A DNA stretch of 64,000 nt from Tropicimonas_B omnivorans. Lineage in GTDB: Bacteria > Pseudomonadota > Alphaproteobacteria > Rhodobacterales > Rhodobacteraceae. The notes under the pieces are model-generated. The model was not told the origin of the DNA. It ran no database searches and worked only from the letters and a program-made list of their open reading frames with translations. Shown piece after piece: positions 52,066 through 60,557 of the stretch. The stretch is taken from the NCBI RefSeq assembly GCF_031846565.1, contig NZ_JAVRHL010000002.1:186001-250000 (forward strand), given 5' to 3'. Position 1 is the stretch's first letter. Every line of letters begins with the position of its first letter. The translations under genes were made by a program, and so were the position numbers.

Positions 52066-53433
52066 TCAAAGCTGCGGCTTCAGGGCGGCCAGTGTTGCCG
52101 AAACACGCGCATGCGCGGCTTCGTCCGTTGCCGCCTCGGCATAGCAGCGCAATTCGGGCGCGTTTCCAGACAGACGCAGATGGACGATGTCGCCGTCCGG
52201 CAGCCGCATTCTGAGACCGTCCGTCAGATCGACCTCCGAGGCGGGCGCGCCGAGGAGTTGTTCCCGCGCGTCGCCGTCCCGGGTCAGGTGCGCTATCAGG
52301 TCCTGCGCCTTGCCCGTGTCGATCTCCTGCAGGCGATCCGCCGCCCTGTGGCGCGCCGGCAGGTCTGCCAGAAGGCCGGCAAGGTCCGTTCCCTCCTGCC
52401 GTGCCAGAACGAGCGGCGCGATGAGGGGCAAAGCGGCGTCCCGCGTCATCAGGCGGGGCAGGGGGCGGACGAGTTGCGCATCGAAGCCGAGGAGAAAGCC
52501 GCCATTGGCCTCGAACCCGACGGCCCGCTCGATCCCCTCCATCCCCGCAATGACGTAAGGCGAGCCGATCTTCGTCCGGATGACCCGGTCCAGGGCTCCC
52601 GAGGCCTCGATCGCGGTATTGGACGACACGGGCGTCACCGCGATGCGCGCGTCCACCGCGCGCGCCGTCAGAAGGCCGAGAAGGTCGCCGGGGATCACGC
52701 GGCCCTGCCCATCGGTCAGAAGCGGGCGGTCCGCATCGCCGTCGGTGGACAGGATCGCATCCAGACCGTGCTCTGCGCTCCAGCCGAGGAAGCGCTCCGC
52801 CGTCTCGGGGGACACGGCTTCGGTATCGACGGGCACGAAACGATCGGCCCGGCCAAGGCGCAGGACCTGAGCCCCGAGGGATGTCAGAAGCTCCGCAAGG
52901 AGGTCGCGAGCGACGGAGGAATGCTCGTAGAGACCGAGCCGATAGCCTGAGAGCGCATCCGGCCCGAACGCGTCCAGATACCGTGCAGCATAAGCGGACC
53001 GGACCTCCGCCTCCCGGTTCGGTGCCGTGCCGGGGACCGGCAGAGGCGGTTCGGACAGTGCGGCGGTGATCGCGGCTTCGTCCGTCTTGCCGATCTCGGC
53101 GCCGCCTCGGGTGTAGAATTTCAGGCCGTTGCGATCGTCCGGGATGTGGCTTCCCGTCACCATGATCGCGGCCGCGCCGCCCTTGTTCGCGGCGAGGGCA
53201 AGCGCCGGAGTGGGCACCGCGCCGCACTCCGTCACCTCGAGCCCGGCTGCGCGCGCCGCGTCCGCCACGTCCCCGGCGATGCGGGGGGAGGACGCACGAA
53301 GGTCCCGCCCGATCAGGAGCTTGCCGCCGGTGGGGCAGGCCCGCGCGAACGCCGCGACATGGGCGCCGACGACGTCGGCCCCGAGCTCCGTGACGAGGCC
53401 CCGGAGGCCGCTCGTGCCGAATTTCGCCGCCAT
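52066..53433 (-). CDS. Phosphomannomutase/phosphoglucomutase family enzyme
   Basis: A 455-residue alpha-D-phosphohexomutase. It has KFGTSGLRG at the N-terminus, the catalytic serine in IMVTGSHIPDDRNGLKFY, the metal site STDGDADRP, the sugar-specificity loop FEANGGFLLG and the phosphate-binding loop RLSGNAPELRCY. The usual RxSGTEP loop reads RLSGNAPE here, a mild variation. The enzyme would supply mannose-1- or glucose-1-phosphate for surface polysaccharides; specificity cannot be read from the sequence. It stands alone. Confidence 0.88.
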   Translation of the reverse strand: MAAKFGTSGLRGLVTELGADVVGAHVAAFARACPTGGKLLIGRDLRASSPRIAGDVADAARAAGLEVTECGAVPTPALALAANKGGAAAIMVTGSHIPDDRNGLKFYTRGGAEIGKTDEAAITAALSEPPLPVPGTAPNREAEVRSAYAARYLDAFGPDALSGYRLGLYEHSSVARDLLAELLTSLGAQVLRLGRADRFVPVDTEAVSPETAERFLGWSAEHGLDAILSTDGDADRPLLTDGQGRVIPGDLLGLLTARAVDARIAVTPVSSNTAIEASGALDRVIRTKIGSPYVIAGMEGIERAVGFEANGGFLLGFDAQLVRPLPRLMTRDAALPLIAPLVLARQEGTDLAGLLADLPARHRAADRLQEIDTGKAQDLIAHLTRDGDAREQLLGAPASEVDLTDGLRMRLPDGDIVHLRLSGNAPELRCYAEAATDEAAHARVSATLAALKPQL

Positions 53434-53565
53434 CCTCGTCTCCCGCCGTGCCGCTACGGTTCATCCGGCCTCGGCGTAGCCCGGCAGGCGGGGACCGGCA
53501 AGCCGACCGAGATGGCCGATCTTCGTCCCGTCACGCTGTTCGCGGTACGACCGGTTTTCCGGCCC

Positions 53566-54258
53566 TCACTCCGCGGCGCGCGCGAGCAGCTCCTCGACGC
53601 TCGGCCCGATGGCCTCCACGATACGTTTCACGCCGGTCGCGTTGGGATGAATCCCGTCCGCCTGCATGTAGGTCCGCAGGTTGCCGGCCTCGGCCTCCGC
53701 ACGGAAGGCGGAGAAGAAGTCCGGGTGGAACTGGGTGCCCCAGGTTTCGGCCAGCTCGGGGTACATCGCATCGAACCGCTCCGCGAAGTCCGGACCGTAA
53801 TTGCCGGGCGCGGTGAGGCCGACGAGAAGCACCTCCACCCCGGCCTCGCTTGCCGCGGACAGGATGCCGTCCAGATTGGCGCGGCTCACGTCCGGATCGA
53901 TCCCGCGCAGCATGTCGTTGCCGCCGAGCGCCACGATCATCGCGTCCAGGTCGTCTTCGAGGGTGAACGCCGCGCGGGACAGGCCGCCGGCCGTCGTGTC
54001 TCCCGAGACACCGGCATTGAGCACGTCGACGTCGTGTCCCCGTTCGGTCAGCCAGGCTTCGAGCTGAGGCACGAGCCCGTCTTCGGCGGGCAATCCGTAC
54101 CCTTGGGTCAGCGAATCCCCGAGCGCGGCGACGCGGATCGTGTCCGCCACGGCAAGTGCGGGGAGGGATGCGGCAACCACGACCGCGAGAGCCGCCTTGC
54201 TGACCCGGCGCCATGCCCCATATGCGGCACGAAGCCCGCGCCACCCCGGAGCCGTCAT
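53566..54258 (-). CDS. tesA: GDSL-family arylesterase / lysophospholipase TesA
   Basis: A 230-residue secreted SGNH hydrolase. It has a signal region (about residues 17-38, ending ALAVAD), block I ALGDSLTQGYG with nucleophile S49, block II AGVSGDTTAGGLSR, block III ALGGNDMLRGI and block V ADGIHPN with the catalytic Asp and His. It is head-to-head with ybbA: its ATG (54258-54256) and the ybbA ATG (54257-54259) overlap within CATG. The tesA-ybbA-ybbP set recurs in proteobacteria. Confidence 0.9.
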   Translation of the reverse strand: MTAPGWRGLRAAYGAWRRVSKAALAVVVAASLPALAVADTIRVAALGDSLTQGYGLPAEDGLVPQLEAWLTERGHDVDVLNAGVSGDTTAGGLSRAAFTLEDDLDAMIVALGGNDMLRGIDPDVSRANLDGILSAASEAGVEVLLVGLTAPGNYGPDFAERFDAMYPELAETWGTQFHPDFFSAFRAEAEAGNLRTYMQADGIHPNATGVKRIVEAIGPSVEELLARAAE

Positions 54259-54955
54259 GCCAGACCCCGTCCTCTCCCTCGATACCGTGCGGCTCAGCCT
54301 GCGCAGCAATGCCGGGGAGGTCGAGATCCTGCGCGGCCTGTCCGCCCATGCGGAGCGGGGGGAGACGTTGGGGCTGATCGGTCCGAGCGGGTCTGGCAAG
54401 TCGTCTCTCCTCATGATCATGGGCGGTCTGGAGCGCGCGACCTCGGGCAGGGTCCACGCCCTGGGGCAGGACCTGACCGCGATGAACGAGGATGCGCTGG
54501 CCCGGTTCCGCCGCGCTCATATGGGGATCGTCTTCCAGTCTTTCCACCTGATCCCCACGATGACCGCGCTCGAGAACGTCGCCACGCCTCTGGAACTCGC
54601 CGGTCACAAGGACGCCTTCGGCCGCGCTGCGGAGGAGCTGGACGCCGTGGGCCTCGACAAGCGCAAGGATCACTATCCCGCCCAGATGTCGGGCGGCGAA
54701 CAGCAGCGGGTGGCGCTGGCGCGCGCCGCGGCACCGCGGCCGGACATCCTCCTTGCCGACGAGCCCACGGGCAATCTCGACGGCGCTACGGGGGAGGCCA
54801 TCATGGACCTTCTCTTCGGTCTGAGGGACCGGCATGGCGCGACTCTCGTGCTCGTCACCCACGCCCCCGAACTGACGCGGCGGTGCGACCGCGTGATCCG
54901 CCTCGAGGATGGGCGCATCGCCGGTGAGGGCGCGACGGCCGAGGCGGCGGAATGA
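54257..54955 (+). CDS. ybbA: ABC transporter ATPase, YbbA/LolD type
   Basis: A 232-residue ATPase of the MacB/LolD class: Walker A GPSGSGKSS, Q-loop VFQSFHLIPTMTALENV, signature MSGGEQQRVALARA, Walker B ILLADEPTGNLD, H-loop LVTHAPEL. The ATG at 54257 (CGGAG upstream) shares bases with the tesA start; its stop overlaps ybbP (ATGA). It should power the FtsX-type permease encoded next. Confidence 0.9.
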   Translation: MPDPVLSLDTVRLSLRSNAGEVEILRGLSAHAERGETLGLIGPSGSGKSSLLMIMGGLERATSGRVHALGQDLTAMNEDALARFRRAHMGIVFQSFHLIPTMTALENVATPLELAGHKDAFGRAAEELDAVGLDKRKDHYPAQMSGGEQQRVALARAAAPRPDILLADEPTGNLDGATGEAIMDLLFGLRDRHGATLVLVTHAPELTRRCDRVIRLEDGRIAGEGATAEAAE

Positions 54956-57480
54956 GCCTGCCCAACGCCGCCCGGATCGCCCGGCGCGAACTGAGGGGCG
55001 GCCTCAGGGCATTCTGGGTCTTTCTCGCCTGCCTCGCCCTCGGTGTCGCCGCGATCGCCGCCGTCGGGACGGTGCGCGAGGGGATCGAGGGTGGTCTCGA
55101 CCGCGAGGGGGCGGCGCTGCTCGGCGGTGATGCCGAGCTGTCGTTCACCTATCGCTTCGCCAACGCGGAGGAGATCGGCTGGATGCTGGAGCGCGCCGGG
55201 GCGCTCTCGGAGGTTGTCGATTTCCGCTCCATGGCCGTCACCGGCGAGGGGGAGGCGGCCCGCAGGGCGCTGACCCAGGTGAAGGGCGTCGACGATGCCT
55301 ACCCGCTCTATGGCGAAGTCCGGCTCCAGGGCGGTCAGCCGCTCGGCGATGCCCTCGCGGGGCGGGGCGCACGGCCCGGTGCCGTCATGGCGCCTGTCCT
55401 TGCCGCACGCCTCGGCCTTGAAACGGGTGATACGTTCCGCCTCGGCACCGGGAACTTCGTCCTTGCGGGGTTGATCGAGGCGGAGCCCGACGATGCCGGG
55501 GACGGGTTCGGCCTCGGCCCCCGGACGCTCGTGAGGCGGATCGACCTTCAGGGTACGGGCCTTCTGGAGCCTGGCACGCTCTTCGACAGCAAGTACCGCA
55601 TGACCCTGCCGCCCGACACCGATCTGGAAGCGCTCGAAGCGGCGGCGCGGGCGCGGTTCGCGGACGAGGGCCTGAGGTGGCGGGACCGGCGCAACGGCGC
55701 ACCCGGCATCGCCGAGTTCGTCGAGCAGATGAGCGCGTTTCTCGTTCTCGTGGGTATGGCCGGACTGGCGGTCGGCGGGATCGGCGTGTCCTCCGCGGTC
55801 AACGCCTATCTCGACCGCAAGACGGAGGTCATCGCCACGCTGAAATCGCTGGGGGCGGACGGACGGACGATCTTCCTCGCCTATTTCATGCAGATCGGTG
55901 CGCTGGCGCTGATCGGGATCGGCATGGGCCTCGCGATCGGCGCCGCCGCTCCGCTCCTTGCCGCGCCTCTTCTCGAAGACCGGCTGCCGATCCCGGCCGA
56001 TTTCGGTCTCTACCCTCAGCCGCTGGCCGAAGCGGCGCTCTACGGTGCCCTTGCGGCGGCGCTCTTCACGCTCTGGCCGCTGTCCCGCGCCGAGGCCGTG
56101 CGGCCAGCGGCCCTCTTCCGCGGCTCGGTGGAGCGGCGATCCCTGCCGCGGGCGCGCTACCTCGTCGCGACGCTCGCCTTGGCTGGCGCCCTCGTCGGCT
56201 CCGCCGCGATCCTCTCGCCCGAGCCGATCCTCGCGCTCTACGCGGCGCTGGGCGTGGCGGGCTCCCTCGCGCTTCTGGCGCTGGCAGCCGCGGGCACACG
56301 GATCGTCGCGCGGCGGCTCACTCGGTCACGGCTTCTGCGGGGGCGGACGACCCTCCGGCTCGCGGCAGGGTCGGTCGGAGGGCCGGGCGGGGAGACGGCG
56401 GCGGTCATCCTGTCCCTCGGCCTCGGCCTGTCGGTCTTGTCCGCGGTGGGGCAGGTGGACCACAACCTGCGCAGCGCCATCGAGACGGAGCTTCCGGACG
56501 TCGCGCCCGCCTTCTTCGTCCTCGACATCCAACCCTCCCAGATCGACGGCTATCTGAGCCGCGTCGAAGGCGATCCGGGCGTGTCCCGCGTCGATACGGC
56601 GCCGATGCTGCGGGGCGTGATCTCGCAGATCAACGGACGCCCGGCCAGCGAGGTGGCGGATCACTGGGTGCTGTCGGGGGACAGGGGGGTGACCTATTCC
56701 GAAGCGCCGCCCGCCCGCACGACGCTGACCTCCGGGACGTGGTGGCCGGAGGGCTATGACGGCCCGCCACAGGTCAGTTTCGCGGCCGAGGAGGGAGCCG
56801 AGATGGGCCTCGCCCTCGGTGATGCGATCACGGTCAACATCCTCGGGCGCGAGATCACGGCGGAGATCACGTCCTTCCGGGAGGTCGATTTCTCCTCCGC
56901 CGGGATCGGTTTCATCATGTCGATGAACCCGGCCGCGCTCGAAGGCTATCCGCATAGCTGGATTTCCACCGTTTATGCCGAGCCGGATGCCGAGGCGGCG
57001 CTCCTTCGGGACATCTCGGGCGCCTATCCCAACATCACCGCCATCGGCGTGCGCGATGCCATCGCGCGGGTCTCGGAGGTTCTGGGCAGCGTCGTTGCAG
57101 CGATCACGTCCGGGGCGGGGGCGACCCTCCTCACCGGGATCGTCGTCTTGATCGGCGCGGCGGCCGCCGGGGTGCGGGCGCGCATCTTCGAGGCGGCCGT
57201 GTTGCGCACGGTGGGTGCGGTGCGGGGCCAGGTGCTGACCTATCTCGCCCTGCGCTCGGCACTACTCGGCGCGGCGGCTGGGCTGGTGGCGCTTCTCGCC
57301 GGCACGATCTCCGCCTGGGCGGTCATGACCTTCGTCCTCGATGCGGACTTCTCGATCGCGGCGGGGCCCGCGCTGGCCATCGTCTTCGGCGGGGCGCTCG
57401 CGTCGCTTCTTGCCGGACTGGCCTTCGCCTGGCGTCCGCTGTCGGTCCGGCCGGCGGGTGTTCTGCGTGCGCGCGAATAG
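54952..57480 (+). CDS. ybbP: FtsX-like ABC permease, YbbP type
   Basis: An 842-residue permease with two FtsX-type cores. The first helix is near residues 20-40; a periplasmic domain follows; three helices of core one (about 255-380, with VGMAGLAVGGIGVSSAVNAYLDRK and TEVIATLKSLGADGRTIF); a further helix pair; a second periplasmic domain; and the C-terminal core (about 715-835). This is the duplicated layout of YbbP. With YbbA and TesA it is thought to act in envelope lipid or polyketide/lipid extraction; the substrate is not established. Confidence 0.88.
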   Translation: MSLPNAARIARRELRGGLRAFWVFLACLALGVAAIAAVGTVREGIEGGLDREGAALLGGDAELSFTYRFANAEEIGWMLERAGALSEVVDFRSMAVTGEGEAARRALTQVKGVDDAYPLYGEVRLQGGQPLGDALAGRGARPGAVMAPVLAARLGLETGDTFRLGTGNFVLAGLIEAEPDDAGDGFGLGPRTLVRRIDLQGTGLLEPGTLFDSKYRMTLPPDTDLEALEAAARARFADEGLRWRDRRNGAPGIAEFVEQMSAFLVLVGMAGLAVGGIGVSSAVNAYLDRKTEVIATLKSLGADGRTIFLAYFMQIGALALIGIGMGLAIGAAAPLLAAPLLEDRLPIPADFGLYPQPLAEAALYGALAAALFTLWPLSRAEAVRPAALFRGSVERRSLPRARYLVATLALAGALVGSAAILSPEPILALYAALGVAGSLALLALAAAGTRIVARRLTRSRLLRGRTTLRLAAGSVGGPGGETAAVILSLGLGLSVLSAVGQVDHNLRSAIETELPDVAPAFFVLDIQPSQIDGYLSRVEGDPGVSRVDTAPMLRGVISQINGRPASEVADHWVLSGDRGVTYSEAPPARTTLTSGTWWPEGYDGPPQVSFAAEEGAEMGLALGDAITVNILGREITAEITSFREVDFSSAGIGFIMSMNPAALEGYPHSWISTVYAEPDAEAALLRDISGAYPNITAIGVRDAIARVSEVLGSVVAAITSGAGATLLTGIVVLIGAAAAGVRARIFEAAVLRTVGAVRGQVLTYLALRSALLGAAAGLVALLAGTISAWAVMTFVLDADFSIAAGPALAIVFGGALASLLAGLAFAWRPLSVRPAGVLRARE

Positions 57481-57575
57481 GGGGCTGTCGCCCGCCCCGG
57501 GGGATATTCAGGTGCACCGGTGACAGGGGCGCCCGGACGCTTTGCTCCCGGGGAGCGCGCGCTGTAGAGGACGGC

Positions 57576-58622
57576 ATGGCCATCAAGCTCACAGACTTCT
57601 CGGACCTCTCCACCTTGCCGTTCGACACGGTGATCGACGTACGTGCGCCGTCGGAGTTCGCAGAGGATCACGTGCCGGGGGCGATCAGCCTGCCGGTGCT
57701 GAACGATCACGAACGGGCCGAGGTCGGTACGATCTACACCCAGGAAAGTCCGTTCCGCGCGCGCAAGATCGGTGCGGCGCTGATTGCGGCCAACGCGGCG
57801 CGGCACCTGTCCGGCCCGCTCGCGGACAAGGAGGGCGGATGGAAGCCGCTGGTCTATTGCTGGCGGGGCGGGCAGCGATCGGGCTCCTTCGCGTCGATCC
57901 TGTCGCAGATCGGCTGGCGGGTGGATATCGTCGAGGGCGGGTACCGGAGCTTCCGGCGGCTCGTCGTGAAGGCGCTCCACGACGAGGACCTGCCGCACCG
58001 GATCGTCCTGCTCGACGGCGATACCGGCACCGGCAAGACCGATATCCTGGCGCGCATCGCCGAGCGGGGCGGGCAGGTGCTGGATCTCGAGGGGATGGCC
58101 AACCATCGCGGCTCCGTCCTCGGGCCGATGCCGGGCGGACAACCGGCGCAGAAGATGTTCGAGACGCGCATCGCGGCAGCGCTCTCGGGATTCGATCCCG
58201 AGAGGCCGGTTCTGGTCGAGGCGGAGAGCAGCAAGGTCGGCGCCTGCCTCGTGCCGCCGTCGCTCTGGAAGGCGATGCTCGCGGCGCCGCGCCTGACGGT
58301 CGAGGCCGCACAGTCCGAGCGGGCGCGATATCTCGCGCGGGCCTATGGCGACGTGACGGCGGATCTGCCGCATCTCGAAGCGCTCCTTGGCCAGCTCGTG
58401 CGCCTGCGCGGACGGGAAACGGTGGAGCGGTGGATCGCCATGGCGCGGGCAGGGCAGATGGAGGCGCTGGCCGCCGACCTGATCGCCCGGCACTACGATG
58501 CGCGCTACGCCAAGTCCCGCGCACGGCTGCCGGAGGCCGAGGCGGCGATCGGGATCACGCTGGATGAAGACGGGCTCGACCGCGCGGCCGACCGGATCCT
58601 GGCCGAGCTCGCGCGGCTCTGA
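57576..58622 (+). CDS. mnmH: tRNA 2-selenouridine synthase
   Basis: Also called SelU or YbbB: it converts 2-thiouridine at the wobble position of some tRNAs to 2-selenouridine by way of a geranylated intermediate. The 348-residue product has an N-terminal rhodanese domain with the active cysteine C95 in VYCWRGGQRSGSFA, and a P-loop domain with GDTGTGKTD at about 148-156 plus the conserved LEGMANHRGSVLG and VEAESSKVGACLVP. The gene needs a selenophosphate synthetase (selD) elsewhere in the genome. Confidence 0.93.
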   Translation: MAIKLTDFSDLSTLPFDTVIDVRAPSEFAEDHVPGAISLPVLNDHERAEVGTIYTQESPFRARKIGAALIAANAARHLSGPLADKEGGWKPLVYCWRGGQRSGSFASILSQIGWRVDIVEGGYRSFRRLVVKALHDEDLPHRIVLLDGDTGTGKTDILARIAERGGQVLDLEGMANHRGSVLGPMPGGQPAQKMFETRIAAALSGFDPERPVLVEAESSKVGACLVPPSLWKAMLAAPRLTVEAAQSERARYLARAYGDVTADLPHLEALLGQLVRLRGRETVERWIAMARAGQMEALAADLIARHYDARYAKSRARLPEAEAAIGITLDEDGLDRAADRILAELARL

Positions 58623-58735
58623 GGGTCCGGCCGGTCACTCCGGCCACGGGCCCTTCGGGATGGCCGGCGAGGTGCCCCCCCGCCATCCTTGCAGGTCGCA
58701 TCGCCCGCCGAAGACCGCCGCGCGATGCCCGGGCC

Positions 58736-59002
58736 TCACCCGTGGATCAGGGCGTGGATCCCGCTCGCGGTGGTTCCGGTCGCGTCCACCCGGCGGATGC
58801 CGACGGGAAGGAGCGAGAAATCCCCGACCGCGATGGTGCGGCTCTCCCCGGCGACCGTCACGACCGCAAGCGTGCCCCCGGTCTCGACATAGAGCGCCAC
58901 GGCGAAGGCGGGCAGATCCGCGCCATCCGCTGGCACCACAGGCGCGATGTCCGGCGCAGGGCCGGAGAGGGAGAGGGAGCGGTTTGCGAACGGGTTCGGC
59001 AT
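58736..59002 (-). CDS. Spike-base-like protein related to GTA head spikes
   Basis: An 88-residue protein: MPNPFANRSLSLSGPAPDIA then VVPADGADLPAFAVALYVETGG, VTVAGESRTIAVGDFSLLPVGIRRVDATGTTASGI. This pattern (PADGADLP...ALYV...LPVxxxxVxATGTTA) is that of the spike base protein of the Rhodobacter gene transfer agent (Rcc01079 type), which in that genus is encoded away from the main GTA cluster. Assignment is from family memory. No fibre gene follows; downstream is the converging mnmH. Confidence 0.7.
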   Translation of the reverse strand: MPNPFANRSLSLSGPAPDIAPVVPADGADLPAFAVALYVETGGTLAVVTVAGESRTIAVGDFSLLPVGIRRVDATGTTASGIHALIHG

Positions 59003-59205
59003 GGCGAAAGATCTCCGGGTCTGCTGTCAGGCCCCTGTCCTCTTCGAAAGCGCCCTTACCCCGGGTTATGAGCGCGGACGCATTTGCATGCCAAATCGCA
59101 ACAGATGCACTGTAGGAAAGGGCGATGGCGGTCCCGTGACCGGCCGTGATCTTTCCTTTGCCCCCACGCATGGTACGTTGAGCGCCGCGAAGGGGAACCG
59201 ATTTC

Positions 59206-59883
59206 ATGGAAGATGCCGCGCTCACGCCCGCGTCCGTTGCCGGCCCCCCGGATACGGACGATCTGATCGCCTGCCCGAAATGTGATGCACTCTACGTCGT
59301 TCATGTCCCGAAATCGGGGGAGCGGGCGGTGTGCACGCGCTGCCATCACGTCCTGATCGCGCCGAAGGCCGGGGCCGTTGTGCGCGTCGCGACCCTGTCG
59401 CTTACGGTGCTGATCCTGCTCGTCGGCGCGGCGTTCTTTCCGTTTCTCGAGATCCGGGTGCAGGGCTTTCGCAACGCAAGCTCGGTCTTCGACGCGGCGC
59501 TGGCCTTCTCCGGGCCGCGGATGGTCGGCCTGTCCATCGCGGTGGCCGCGCTCATCATCCTCATTCCCATGCTGCGGGCGATCCTGACGCTCTACGTCGT
59601 CACCCCGATCATCGCCGACCGGACGCCCTTTCCCGGCGCGGCGCGCTGCTTTCGCCTCGCGGAGGAGTTGCGGCCCTGGTCGATGGCGGAGATCTTCGTG
59701 ATCGGGGTCGGCGTGGCGCTGGTGAAGGTCGCGGATCTGGCGCGGATCGAGTTCGGGCCGGCGTTCTGGATGTTCGGTGCGCTCGTGGTCCTGACCGTGT
59801 TCCAGGATGTCTCCATGTGCCGCTGGACGATCTGGCACGAGCTGGACAGCCGCGCCCGCCGCGCCGGGATCCGCCTGACATGA
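59206..59883 (+). CDS. PqiA-like membrane protein, first half
   Basis: A 225-residue paraquat-inducible protein A domain: a zinc-ribbon CPKCDALY ... CTRCHHVL at about residues 24-48, then four membrane helices with the PqiA signatures FFPFLEI and the cytoplasmic loop RCFRLAEELRPWSMAEIFVIGV. In E. coli PqiA has two such domains in one chain; here they are two genes overlapping by 4 bases. They belong with the MCE protein that follows, in lipid traffic across the envelope. An ATTTG/CAAAT dyad at 59082-59096 lies upstream. Confidence 0.87.
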   Translation: MEDAALTPASVAGPPDTDDLIACPKCDALYVVHVPKSGERAVCTRCHHVLIAPKAGAVVRVATLSLTVLILLVGAAFFPFLEIRVQGFRNASSVFDAALAFSGPRMVGLSIAVAALIILIPMLRAILTLYVVTPIIADRTPFPGAARCFRLAEELRPWSMAEIFVIGVGVALVKVADLARIEFGPAFWMFGALVVLTVFQDVSMCRWTIWHELDSRARRAGIRLT

Positions 59884-60557
59884 GTGCGCCCCAGCATACC
59901 CCGACGGCGCAGGACGCCGGCCTCATCGGCTGCACCGTCTGCGCCAAGGTCTGGCCCCGCGGCACCGAGTTCTGCGGCCGCTGCGGGGAGCCCCTGCGCT
60001 CGCGCGACACGCGGAGCCTCAGCCGCGTCTGGGCCTACTGGATCGCGGGCTGGTTCTGCTACGTGCCGGCGAACCTCTATCCGATGCTGCGCACCCAGAT
60101 GCTGCAGTCCGACCAGGCGAGCACCATCGTCGGCGGCGCGATCGATCTCTACGCGCACGGCGCGGCCGGCGTGGCGCTGATCGTCCTCGTCGCCTCCGTG
60201 GCCATCCCGATCGCGAAATTCGTGGCCATCGCCTACCTCGCCATCTCCGTCCGCCGCGGGTGGCAGACCTCCGGCCATCGGCGGATGCAGCTCTACGAAT
60301 TCGTCGAGTTCATCGGACGATGGTCCATGATCGACGTCTTCGTCGTCGCCATTCTTTCCGCTCTCGTGCAGCTCTCCGTGGTTGCCTCGATCCATCCCGG
60401 CCCCGCCGCCCTGACCTTCGCCCTCTCCGTCGTTCTGACCATGATGTCCGCGCGCTCCTTCGACAGCCGCATGATCTGGGACAGCCTCGAGCAGGACAGC
60501 GCGCCCGAAGAGGCCAGCCCCGCGGACGCGCCCATTCCCGAAGGACCTTCCGCGTGA
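59880..60557 (+). CDS. PqiA-like membrane protein, second half
   Basis: A 225-residue paralogue of the preceding gene: a zinc-ribbon CTVCAKVW ... CGRCGEPL (about residues 18-40), the signature WFCYVPANLYPML, and VEFIGRWSMIDVFVVAILSALVQL, the hallmark PqiA block. It starts in an ATGA overlap with the first PqiA gene and ends in a GTGA overlap with the MCE gene, so all three are coupled. Confidence 0.87.
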   Translation: MSAPQHTPTAQDAGLIGCTVCAKVWPRGTEFCGRCGEPLRSRDTRSLSRVWAYWIAGWFCYVPANLYPMLRTQMLQSDQASTIVGGAIDLYAHGAAGVALIVLVASVAIPIAKFVAIAYLAISVRRGWQTSGHRRMQLYEFVEFIGRWSMIDVFVVAILSALVQLSVVASIHPGPAALTFALSVVLTMMSARSFDSRMIWDSLEQDSAPEEASPADAPIPEGPSA

